A stretch of DNA of 7,854 nt from a bacterium (GCA_027040785.1 JALULG010000146.1:1-7854); one strand, 5' to 3'; shown: positions 1 through 6,245, counted from the first letter of the stretch. Notes: generated by a model from the letters alone, not told the origin. Translations and numbers: made by a program.

Positions 1-323
1 AAATAAAGCATATTTATTCCTTCCGCTTCAATATTAAAAATAATATTTTGCTTTTCTTTATTTCCGTTATTAATTCCGGTAATAAAATGTTTTTTGATTT
101 CAAATTCTCCCGGTTTATCAATCAGAAAAAAATCTTTATTTTTAATATTTTTAGTATCGGCATCATCAACTCCTAAAAGAACAATATCCGCTTTGTTTAC
201 CGGTAATTTTAAATTGTTTTTTTTGGGGTCAAAAGGATTGATTAATATTGTTATTTCTTTGTCTTTAAATTTGGATTTGCTTTTAATACTAAAACAACTT
301 AATCCGTGCCAAGTTATTTGCAT
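1..323 (-). CDS. UlaG-like MBL-fold protein, metal site degenerate (3' end outside window)
   Basis: Reading the minus strand from ATG at 323 gives an uninterrupted frame to the window edge (107 codons). It begins MQITWHGLSCFSIKSK and continues with INPFDP (28-33), ADIVLLGVDDADTKN (45-59) and DKPGEFEIKKHFITGI (about 69-84). This order (W-G-x-S-C-F strand, (I/D)PF, L-P-x-x-x-A-D-I-V-L, then PGE(Y/F)E) is that of the COG2220/UlaG-like metallo-beta-lactamase fold. Family members normally have H-x-H-x-D-H after ADIVL. Here the matching stretch is V-D-D-A-D-T, so the metal-binding histidines are gone, which suggests a non-hydrolytic relative or a changed ligand set. The stop of the upstream gene lies 15 nt before this ATG, so the two are probably one operon under the promoter at 929-957. 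No Shine-Dalgarno is visible. The fold call is good; activity is unknown, and the rest of the protein is not seen. Confidence 0.8.
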   Translation of the reverse strand, partial: MQITWHGLSCFSIKSKSKFKDKEITILINPFDPKKNNLKLPVNKADIVLLGVDDADTKNIKNKDFFLIDKPGEFEIKKHFITGINNGNKEKQNIIFNIEAEGINMLY

Positions 324-338
324 ATTTTTATTTTTAAA

Positions 339-908
339 TTAATCTATCATTAAATCGCTTGGCTCATCTTTTTTAATGCCTCGCCAAGCATCATTAAAAT
401 TTTCTTTTTTTGGAATATTTTTTTGTTTTTTATTGTTTGTATGTTGTCTTTGAATTTCCAAAATGGTTTCATGAACTTTTTCAGCCTTTACTCTCCTTCG
501 GTCTATGGCTCCCAAATTTTCTCTTTGCATTTTCTTTTCAATTTCTCTAACTAAAAAAGAAGCTTCTCCATCCATTTTTAACCTTTCCAGTCTTTGAGCC
601 AGTTTATTGCGTCCTTTGCTGTATTGAATTTTTCTTTGGCTTTCCGCTTTTTGAATTTCTTTTAGCTTTTTTTTTAATTTTTTGCTATCAACAAAAAAAC
701 CGTTTTTGTGAGTATCGGAAAGCAGTTTGCGGAATTGATTTTGATTAAGTTTAAATTTATTGTTTATAACTCTTTGCGCTTCTTTGGTATTTAATGTTTT
801 ATAAAATTTTTTTATTTCATGAGGTGTTTTTCCGGTAGCTTTATGGACAATTTCCATAGCATCTTCGGGAGGGATTTCTTTTAATGGCAGTTTTAATTTG
901 GAAAACAT
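339..908 (-). CDS. Lysine-rich, highly charged orphan protein (189 aa)
   Basis: I do not recognise this family. The 189-aa product starts MFSKLKLPLKEIPPEDAMEI and has no signal peptide or membrane segment. Residues 1-70 look like a small mixed helical region (EDAMEIVHKATGKTPHEIKK). Residues about 75-155 are almost all charged and helix-favouring, with dense K/R/E and leucine spacing that would suit a coiled coil or an RNA/ribosome-binding helix. The tail (160-189) is a basic linker ending in an acidic DLMID. The ATG at 908 is supported by the near-consensus promoter just upstream, which would leave a leader of about 14 nt without a Shine-Dalgarno. It is the first gene of a probable operon with the MBL-fold gene. 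A soluble cytoplasmic nucleic-acid-binding role is only a guess from composition. Confidence 0.75.
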   Translation of the reverse strand: MFSKLKLPLKEIPPEDAMEIVHKATGKTPHEIKKFYKTLNTKEAQRVINNKFKLNQNQFRKLLSDTHKNGFFVDSKKLKKKLKEIQKAESQRKIQYSKGRNKLAQRLERLKMDGEASFLVREIEKKMQRENLGAIDRRRVKAEKVHETILEIQRQHTNNKKQKNIPKKENFNDAWRGIKKDEPSDLMID

Positions 909-928
909 AAAATATTTTTAGTGTAATC

Positions 929-957
929 AATATACTATTTTTTTCTTTTTTTGTCAA
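929..957 (-). promoter_or_regulatory. Near-consensus sigma70 promoter of the 189-aa gene/MBL operon
   Basis: On the minus strand there is TTGACA at 957-952, a 17-nt spacer, and TATATT at 934-929 (6/6 and 5/6 consensus matches). Transcription would start near 922, about 14 nt before the ATG at 908. The spacing is optimal, so this is a strong call from sequence alone. Confidence 0.7.
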
Positions 958-966
958 AAGCGGTTC

Positions 967-995
967 TTGCTTTTAATTCGGACTTATGGTGTAAT
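967..995 (+). promoter_or_regulatory. Possible polA promoter giving a leaderless mRNA
   Basis: TTGCTT at 967-972, a 17-nt spacer and TGTAAT at 990-995 (5/6 at the -10, 3/6 at the -35). The predicted start is about 1002-1003, exactly at the polA ATG, which agrees with the lack of a Shine-Dalgarno there. The -35 match is weak and the region is AT-rich, so this is tentative. Confidence 0.35.
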
Positions 996-1002
996 TATTT
1001 AT

Positions 1003-3792
1003 ATGAAAAAGAAAAGGAAAATTTTAATAATAGACGGGAATGCTTTGATTCACAGGAGCTTTCATGCTTTGCCAAAAACTTTAAGAACTAAAGATGGGCA
1101 AATCGTTAACGCTGTTTACGGTTTTGCCGGTGTCTTGATTAAAGCGATTAAAGAGTTTAAACCTCAATATATTGTTTTGACATTGGACAGAAAAGAACCG
1201 ACTTTTCGTCATAAAAAATATAAAGAATATAAAGCGCAAAGAGAAAAAGCGCCGGATGAACTTTATGAGCAAATTCCTTTAATTAAAGAAATCGTTAAAG
1301 CTTTTGATATCCCGATTTACGAAAAAGCCGGTTTTGAGGCCGATGATTTAATTGGGATGATTAGCGAGAAAATAAATGGTAATTTGGAAAAAATAATCGT
1401 GACGGGAGATTTGGACACTTTACAACTGGTTAATAAAAATACCAAAGTTTATACAATGAGTCGCGGTGTGACAGATAGTGTTCTTTATGATGAAGAAAAA
1501 GTAAAAGAACGTTTTGCTTTAAGCCCCAGACAAATTGTTGATTATAAAGCTTTGCGAGGCGATCCGAGCGATAATATTCCGGGAGTGAAAGGAATTGGGG
1601 AAAAAACAGCTATTTCTTTATTACAAAATTTTCAAACTTTGGAAAATATTTATCAAAACATAAACTCTCCTAAAATTAAAGAGCGAACCAGAAAATTATT
1701 ACTTAAAAACAAAGACAATGCTTTTTTAAGTAAGGAATTGGCTACGATTATCAGGGATAATAAAATTGATTTTGATTTAAGTAAAAGTTTTTTTAAAGGA
1801 GTGGATATTGAAAAAGTAAGTCAAATTTTTTCAAAATTGGAATTCGAATCTTTGTTATCTCGTTTATATGAAATTACCAAAAATAATGAAAAATTTAAGG
1901 GCGAGGTAGAAAACAAATTTGAAAGAAATGAAAAAGATTTTAGTTATATTTTGGTTGATGATGAGAAAAAATTTATTTCTTTTTTAAAAAAACTAAACAA
2001 AGAAAAAATATTGGCTTTTGACACTGAAACAACTCATTTTGATCCCATTAAGGCGGAACTATTGGGGATTAGTTTTAGCTGGAAAGAAAAAGAAAGTTAC
2101 TATGTGGCGGTTAAAAAGCAAAAAGAAAAATCAAGCACTTTGTTTGATAATAAGAAAAAAGAAGAAAAAGGAATTGATTTAAATATTGTTTTAAAGGGAG
2201 TAAAACAAGTATTAGAAAATAAAGATATTAAAAAAATCGGCCATAATATTAAATATGATATTCAGGTAATGGCCAATTATGATATTAAAGTTAAAGGAGT
2301 TTATTTTGATACCCGAGTGGCTTCTTATCTTTTAAATCCGGGATCCAGAGCGCATAATTTAGATGTCATTACTTTTGCTTATTTTAATCATCAAAAAATA
2401 AATAAAAAGGATTTATTTCCGAACAAAAAAGATAAGATAGAATTTGCGAATATTCCTTTGGAAAAAATTTTTATTTATTCTTGCGAAGATGCGGATTTTA
2501 CTTTTCGTCTTCAAGAAAAATTATTAAGTGATTTGAAAAAACAAAAATTGGAAAAATTATTTTTTGAAATAGAAATGCCTTTGGTTTCCGTTTTAGCCAA
2601 AATGGAAAGAAACGGTGTTAAGATAGATACCTTGTTTTTAAATAAAAAATCAAAAGATTTTACCAAAAGAATTGAAGAAATAAACAAAAAAGCGTTTGCC
2701 TTGGCGGGAATGGAATTTAATTTAAATTCCACCAAACAATTAAGAGAAGTTTTGTTTGAAAAATTAAATTTGCCCACCAATGGAATTAAGAAAGGGAAAA
2801 CCGGTTACTCCACTTCGGCGCAAGAATTGGAAAAATTAAAAGATGAGCACGAGATTATCGGATTGATTCAAGAAAACAGGGAATTGGAAAAATTAAAAAA
2901 TACTTATATAGATACTTTGCCGAAATTGGTAAATCCTTATACGAAAAGATTGCATACCAGCTTTAACCAAACCGCTACCGCCACAGGCAGGCTTTCTTCT
3001 CAAAATCCAAATTTACAAAATATTCCGGTAAGAACCAAAGAAGGGAAAGAAATCAGAAGAGCTTTTATTGCGGAAAAAAATTTTAAACTTTTATCTTTGG
3101 ATTATTCGCAAATTGAATTAAGATTAGTGGCTCATATGTCAGGAGATGAAAAAATGATTAAAGCATTTAAAGAAGGCGCTGATATTCACAGAAAAACAGC
3201 AGCGGAAATTCATGAGATTAGCGAAGATAAAGTGACTAAGGAATTAAGACGACAAGCCAAGGCCATAAATTTTGGTATTCTTTACGGGCAAGGACCGCAC
3301 GGCTTGGCGCAAACGGCTGATATTCCTTATGCGCGCGCTCAAGAATTTATTGAAATTTATTTTAGTATTTTTTCAGGCGTAAAAAAATATTTGGACAACA
3401 CGATTCAATCGGCAAAAGAAAAGGGATATGTGGAAACTATGTTTGGCAGGCGAAGATATTTGCCGGAAATAAACTCCAATACCCCAATGATTAGAAAATC
3501 AGCCGAAAGAATGGCTATTAACGCTCCTTTGCAAGGAACAGCGGCTGATATGATTAAAATCGCTATGATTAAAATTCATAATTTTTTAAATGATAATTTT
3601 AAAAAAGGAGAAGTGAAAATGATTTTACAGGTTCATGATGAATTGATTTTTGAAATTGAAGAAAATTTATTAAAAAAAGTTAACAAAGAAATTAAAGATA
3701 TAATGGAAAATATTGTACAATTAAAAGTGCCAATTATTGTTGATAGCGAGTTCGGAGATAATTGGGGAGAAATGAAAAAGTTAGCATTATGA
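1003..3792 (+). CDS. polA: DNA polymerase I with 5' nuclease, 3'-5' exonuclease and polymerase domains
   Basis: The 929-aa product has the full three-domain layout and length of E. coli-type Pol I, which fills gaps and removes Okazaki primers. The 5' nuclease (about 1-300) has LIIDGN (D11), EADDLIG (E112, D114, D115), TGDLDT (D136, D138) and GDPSDN (D187, D190) plus the helix-hairpin-helix GVKGIGEKTA. The proofreading domain (about 320-510) is intact: DTE (D340, E342), NIKYD (D419) and YSCED (Y492, D496). The polymerase domain (about 530-929) has motif A LDYSQIELR (D700), motif B K753 with F757 and Y761, and motif C VHDE (H878, D879, E880). ATG 1003 is preferred over an in-frame TTG at 967, because the extra 12 residues precede the conserved start and the TTG lies in the likely promoter. 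It overlaps the next gene by 4 nt. Confidence 0.98.
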   Translation: MKKKRKILIIDGNALIHRSFHALPKTLRTKDGQIVNAVYGFAGVLIKAIKEFKPQYIVLTLDRKEPTFRHKKYKEYKAQREKAPDELYEQIPLIKEIVKAFDIPIYEKAGFEADDLIGMISEKINGNLEKIIVTGDLDTLQLVNKNTKVYTMSRGVTDSVLYDEEKVKERFALSPRQIVDYKALRGDPSDNIPGVKGIGEKTAISLLQNFQTLENIYQNINSPKIKERTRKLLLKNKDNAFLSKELATIIRDNKIDFDLSKSFFKGVDIEKVSQIFSKLEFESLLSRLYEITKNNEKFKGEVENKFERNEKDFSYILVDDEKKFISFLKKLNKEKILAFDTETTHFDPIKAELLGISFSWKEKESYYVAVKKQKEKSSTLFDNKKKEEKGIDLNIVLKGVKQVLENKDIKKIGHNIKYDIQVMANYDIKVKGVYFDTRVASYLLNPGSRAHNLDVITFAYFNHQKINKKDLFPNKKDKIEFANIPLEKIFIYSCEDADFTFRLQEKLLSDLKKQKLEKLFFEIEMPLVSVLAKMERNGVKIDTLFLNKKSKDFTKRIEEINKKAFALAGMEFNLNSTKQLREVLFEKLNLPTNGIKKGKTGYSTSAQELEKLKDEHEIIGLIQENRELEKLKNTYIDTLPKLVNPYTKRLHTSFNQTATATGRLSSQNPNLQNIPVRTKEGKEIRRAFIAEKNFKLLSLDYSQIELRLVAHMSGDEKMIKAFKEGADIHRKTAAEIHEISEDKVTKELRRQAKAINFGILYGQGPHGLAQTADIPYARAQEFIEIYFSIFSGVKKYLDNTIQSAKEKGYVETMFGRRRYLPEINSNTPMIRKSAERMAINAPLQGTAADMIKIAMIKIHNFLNDNFKKGEVKMILQVHDELIFEIEENLLKKVNKEIKDIMENIVQLKVPIIVDSEFGDNWGEMKKLAL

Positions 3793-4916
3793 ACAAATTA
3801 AAAGATAAAAAAATTATTATTTTACAAGATTATTTTTTGTATAAAGGTGGCGGAGAAAGATCAATGATTATTCTGGCCAAAGCTTTGGGTGCTGATATTG
3901 CCGCTTCTTTTATTGCCAAAGAAGCTTTTAACCCTCGTGATTATGGAATTAAAACCATTGAATTGATCACCGAAGGAAAATGGCCTCATATTCCGGGCTG
4001 GCGTTTTTTAAAAGTGCAATTTGCTTTTTTGTTTAAAACCGGTTTTTTGAAAAAATATGATATTGTAATTTATAGCGGTGATTGTATCAGCGCGGTGCAC
4101 CGAGCCAAAGAAAAAATCAATATCGCTTATGTGCATACTCCACCCAGACATCTTTTTGATAATTATCAAATTAGATTAAATGAATACAAAGGATTGAAAA
4201 AACTGATTTTTAGTCCTTATGTTTGGGTAAGTCGTTGGCGTTATAAACGGGCGATTCCCAAAATGGATTTATTGATAGCCAATTCAAAAACGGTTCAAGA
4301 AAGAATTAAAAAATATTTGGGTTTAAATTCAACAGTGGTTTATCCGCCGGGTGATGCTTTAAAATTTAAGTGGATTAAAGATGGTGATTATTATTTTTCT
4401 TATGCCAGACTTTACGATGTTAAGCGAGTTGATAAAATAGTGGAGGCCTTTGTGAAAATGCCCGATAAGAAATTAGTTGTTGCTTCCGGCGGGCCGGAAT
4501 TGGAAAAAATAAAAGAAATTGCCAAAAATTCTCCAAATATTAAAATTTTAAATTGGATAAACGATGAAAAATTGTTGGAATTGTTGGGGTCTTGTATTGC
4601 CACTATTTATATTCCTCTTAATGAAGATTTTGGAATGAGTCCGGTGGAGTCAATGATGGCCGGCAAACCGGTTATCGGAGTTAACGAGGGGGGATTAAGG
4701 GAAACGATTATTGATCAAAAAACCGGTATTTTGTTAAAACCGGATTTTACGATTGATGATATTGTGAAAGCGGTTCAGGATTTAGATTTGAAAAAAGCTC
4801 AAAAAATGCGTTTTGATTGCGAACAACAAGCGAAAAAATTTTCCAAAGAAAACTTTACTAAAAATGTTGGTAGAGAGATTGAAAAAATAATTTCCAAAAA
4901 AAAGAGGCGGTTGTAA
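3789..4916 (+). CDS. Family 4 glycosyltransferase (GT-B fold), WbaZ-like
   Basis: The 375-aa product is a retaining GT4 enzyme, expected to move a sugar from a nucleotide donor to a surface-glycan acceptor at the cytoplasmic membrane face. Visible marks are the N-terminal glycine loop YKGGGERS (18-25), HTPPRHLFD (116-124, a motif seen in WbaZ-like mannosyltransferases), the donor-binding YARLYDVKRVDK with R207 and K212, and the E-x7-E motif EDFGMSPVE (E279, E287) followed by MAGKPVIGVNEGG. There is no signal peptide or membrane segment. The ATG at 3789 overlaps the polA stop as ATGA, which suggests translational coupling. An in-frame TTG at 3762 lies inside polA and adds nothing conserved. 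The donor and acceptor cannot be read from sequence. Its last codons also encode the terminator stem of the converging gene. Confidence 0.93.
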   Translation: MNKLKDKKIIILQDYFLYKGGGERSMIILAKALGADIAASFIAKEAFNPRDYGIKTIELITEGKWPHIPGWRFLKVQFAFLFKTGFLKKYDIVIYSGDCISAVHRAKEKINIAYVHTPPRHLFDNYQIRLNEYKGLKKLIFSPYVWVSRWRYKRAIPKMDLLIANSKTVQERIKKYLGLNSTVVYPPGDALKFKWIKDGDYYFSYARLYDVKRVDKIVEAFVKMPDKKLVVASGGPELEKIKEIAKNSPNIKILNWINDEKLLELLGSCIATIYIPLNEDFGMSPVESMMAGKPVIGVNEGGLRETIIDQKTGILLKPDFTIDDIVKAVQDLDLKKAQKMRFDCEQQAKKFSKENFTKNVGREIEKIISKKKRRL

Positions 4917-4928
4917 AAATCCGCCTCT
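4895..4928 (-). terminator. Intrinsic terminator of the cold-shock-like gene, inside GT4 3' codons
   Basis: AGAGGCGG (4903-4910) pairs perfectly with CCGCCTCT (4921-4928) around a 10-nt loop. Read on the minus strand, the stem is followed by a run of eight T (4903-4896), so it is a textbook terminator for the gene ending at 4953. Plus-strand reading lacks a T tract. The left arm and U-tract complement are the KKKRRL codons of the glycosyltransferase. Confidence 0.85.
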
Positions 4929-4952
4929 GCGTTTACGGCATATGTATTCGGG

Positions 4953-5777
4953 CTATTCCACCCGAACACCTTTAACTTCCCAACGGAAATTACCCCTTGT
5001 CGGGTCCGTTGGGACTATTTTTTGAATATTAATATTATCACCCGCCTCTAAAAAGGCGAAGGGAGCATCGGTGATAATTGAGCTCCAGTGTACCCTGGCG
5101 ACTATGTCGCTGATTCCCCCTCTTTTATTTTTTACGGAGGTTTTGATCTTCCCAAGCCCTTTGGCCTGGTCGTACCAAACAACAACTCCTTTAGGAAAGG
5201 AGGGGTAATGGTCAATCTCTGATTCTTTTTCGTAGTAATCCCCTATTAGGGGAAGCTCCCATTCGGATGAGATAATTTTTTTCAGTTTTTCTTCAAGAGA
5301 CGGCCAGTCCAGGTCTAGAATTCTGATTCCGCTCCCTTCCGTGTAAACGAAAAATCCATATTTTTTTTGTCTCCGGAGGAAAAATTTCCCTCTCTGAGAA
5401 ACAACAAAGAAATCCCAGATCTCGCAACGCCCTCCATTATGGAGGTGGGCTACCCGGATCATATTGGCCGGATGCTTGTCCGGAACCAGGCAGTAGCCAT
5501 TGTCCCGGAGCATTATTTTTTTGCAAACAACGTTTTTAGCACCGGCAAGTCCGGCAAGTTCCAGGCGCTCAGCGTTTTTTTTGACCGATATTGGAAAAAC
5601 ATTTTTTTCATTATCTGAAGTGAATGGGAAAAAGATCTCGTTTTCCGAATTTTTTGGCAAATCAACAACCAAAAAAGTTTGCCCCTCGTTGGAGAGGTAT
5701 TTTCCGTTCATATTCTCTCCGTTCAAAATTACCTCTCCGTCCATAAACAGGTTAATTGGGCTTGTACTTTTTTTCAT
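4953..5777 (-). CDS. Unknown N-terminal region fused to a divergent cold-shock-like (OB-fold) domain
   Basis: The product is 274 aa from ATG 5777. This start is fixed by a perfect Shine-Dalgarno 5 nt upstream; an in-frame ATG at 5822 lies in the leader and would add a poly-F stretch. Residues 1-190 are not recognised. They are rich in beta-favouring residues (KFFLRRQKKYGFFVYTEG, GIRILDLDWP). Residues about 195-274 read like a cold-shock domain: KGVVVWYDQAKGLGKIKT aligns with the family's G-x-V-K-W-F/Y-x-x-x-K-G-F-G-F-I, and VARVHWSSI (226-234) with VFVHFSAI, then FLEAGDNINI and an ending KGVRV. The RNP1 and RNP2 aromatic residues are partly replaced (L and K in RNP1; A and R in RNP2), so nucleic-acid binding may differ. 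Five sampled 60-base lines average about 49% GC against about 31% in polA, hinting at transfer or special codon use. It has its own promoter and terminator. Confidence 0.8.
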   Translation of the reverse strand: MKKSTSPINLFMDGEVILNGENMNGKYLSNEGQTFLVVDLPKNSENEIFFPFTSDNEKNVFPISVKKNAERLELAGLAGAKNVVCKKIMLRDNGYCLVPDKHPANMIRVAHLHNGGRCEIWDFFVVSQRGKFFLRRQKKYGFFVYTEGSGIRILDLDWPSLEEKLKKIISSEWELPLIGDYYEKESEIDHYPSFPKGVVVWYDQAKGLGKIKTSVKNKRGGISDIVARVHWSSIITDAPFAFLEAGDNINIQKIVPTDPTRGNFRWEVKGVRVE

Positions 5778-5850
5778 TACTACCTCCTTAAAAAAATAAA
5801 AAAATAAAATTAAAAAGTTCATTCATCTTGTCGGGCCAATCCCAACAAAA
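5778..5850 (-). promoter_or_regulatory. Structured leader: 5'-terminal hairpin and tiny Phe-rich upstream ORF
   Basis: The predicted 73-nt leader opens with a stem TTGTTGGG/CCCGACAA (5848-5841 with 5835-5828, one G-U pair, loop ATTGG), placed at about +2 of the transcript. It continues with a short ORF at 5826-5788 (MNELFNFIFLFF, five Phe in twelve), whose TAA stop is the first three bases of the Shine-Dalgarno. The upstream ATG has no Shine-Dalgarno of its own, and the tract is T-rich, so the ORF may be chance. The hairpin may stabilise the mRNA. Confidence 0.45.
5781..5790 (-). promoter_or_regulatory. Perfect Shine-Dalgarno of the cold-shock-like gene
   Basis: The minus strand reads TAAGGAGGTA, a full anti-16S match, with the GGAGG core 5 nt from ATG 5777. 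It decides the start. No other gene in the window has a comparable site. Confidence 0.9.
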
Positions 5851-5856
5851 TATTTT

Positions 5857-5884
5857 ATTATACATTTTTTTAAAAAAATGTCAA
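5857..5884 (-). promoter_or_regulatory. Perfect consensus sigma70 promoter of the cold-shock-like gene
   Basis: On the minus strand, TTGACA (5884-5879), a 16-nt spacer made mostly of T7A7, and TATAAT (5862-5857). Both hexamers are 6/6. The start is expected near 5850, 73 nt before the ATG. The T7A7 tract could bend the DNA. Confidence 0.85.
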
Positions 5885-5926
5885 TTAAAATCAGGGTAAA
5901 TGGTTTTGGGTTTTATTCTTTTCTTT

Positions 5927-5977
5927 GGGATGCTGAAATAATATTGAAATAAATTTAGCACAGGATTCAGTATGACA
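5927..5977 (+). repeat. Palindromic repeat, long form, copy 1
   Basis: It starts GGGATGCTGAAATAATA, ends ATTCAGTATGACA, and has an inner TTTAGCACAGGATTCAG (5954-5970) that matches the copy at 6205-6221 in 15 of 17 positions. The ends TGCTGAA and TTCAGTA are imperfect inverted repeats. It is about 20 nt longer than the 28-nt short form. Confidence 0.6.
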
Positions 5978-6045
5978 TGGAGAAAACACTGTTACCTTGA
6001 ACATTTCAGGATTTTGTGGTTTTAAGTATTTATCTTATTTCTCCC

Positions 6046-6073
6046 GAGATTCTGAACCAAGTTCAGAATGACA
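6046..6073 (+). repeat. Palindromic repeat, 28-nt short form, copy 2
   Basis: GAGATTCTGAA (6046-6056), a 5-nt centre CCAAG, then TTCAGAATGACA. ATTCTGAA pairs with TTCAGAAT to make an 8-bp stem. It has the same end motifs (GAGAT...ATGACA) as the other copies. Confidence 0.75.
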
Positions 6074-6085
6074 TTAGTTTTTTTA

Positions 6086-6113
6086 TGTCATGCTGAATTT
6101 ATTTCAGCATCTC
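6086..6113 (-). repeat. Palindromic repeat, 28-nt short form, copy 3
   Basis: TGTCATGCTGAA ... TTCAGCATCTC on the plus strand, so in reverse orientation to copy 2. TGCTGAA pairs with TTCAGCA (longer when ATGCTGAA/TTCAGCAT is counted). It differs from copy 4 at only one position (TTTAT versus TTCAT centre). Confidence 0.8.
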
Positions 6114-6123
6114 ATTTTTCCCA

Positions 6124-6151
6124 TGTCATGCTGAATTCATTTCAGCATCTC
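6124..6151 (-). repeat. Palindromic repeat, 28-nt short form, copy 4, with longer outer stem
   Basis: The same unit as copy 3, 38 nt downstream in the same orientation. Here the flanks TTCCCATG (6118-6125) and CATGGGAA (6151-6158) also pair, so the whole 41-nt stretch can form an extended hairpin. Confidence 0.8.
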
Positions 6152-6179
6152 ATGGGAAAGAGTAAAAATCAAAAAACTT

Positions 6180-6228
6180 GAGATTCTGAAACAATACCGA
6201 AATGTTTGGCACAGAATTCAGGAGGGCA
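6180..6228 (+). repeat. Palindromic repeat, long form, copy 5
   Basis: It starts GAGATTCTGAAACAATACC and ends ATTCAGGAGGGCA, aligning along its length with copy 1. Outer ATTCTG (6183-6188) pairs with CAGAAT (6212-6217), and an inner CCGAA/TTTGG can pair, giving a two-level hairpin. Confidence 0.65.
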
Positions 6229-6245
6229 TACAAATTTTTGAAAAC

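Noticed and set aside
94..342. Plus-strand open frame of 82 codons
   Set aside because: It lies antisense to the MBL-fold gene, whose minus-strand reading shows clear family motifs; the plus-strand product is a low-complexity F/L/S-rich chance translation.
967..1002. TTG-initiated extension of polA by 12 residues
   Set aside because: The extra residues are outside the family, the codon lies in the putative -35, and ATG 1003 gives the normal Pol I N-terminus.
1081..1272. Antisense frames inside polA and GT4 (also 2511-2780 and 4412-4603)
   Set aside because: They lie wholly within strongly supported genes and show no family features.
3762..3788. TTG start for the glycosyltransferase inside polA
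   Set aside because: The ATG with a 4-nt ATGA overlap is the better start; the nine extra residues only re-read the polA 3' end.
5367..5799. Two plus-strand open frames antisense to the cold-shock-like gene
   Set aside because: They overlap a gene with its own promoter, Shine-Dalgarno and terminator; their longer length only reflects the higher GC there.
5778..5822. Earlier in-frame ATG (5822) for the cold-shock-like protein
   Set aside because: It would add a 15-residue poly-F leader with no Shine-Dalgarno and would bury the perfect Shine-Dalgarno inside the gene; the stretch is too short and lacks the typical shape of a signal peptide.
5990..6015. Possible sixth, worn copy of the palindromic repeat (TGTTACCTTGAACATTTCAG...)
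   Set aside because: It resembles the reverse-oriented unit in spacing, but the stem has mismatches and the end motif is poor; not secure enough to list.
5927..6228. CRISPR array
   Set aside because: Units are palindromic, in both orientations, of two lengths and irregularly spaced; there are no uniform spacers and no cas genes.
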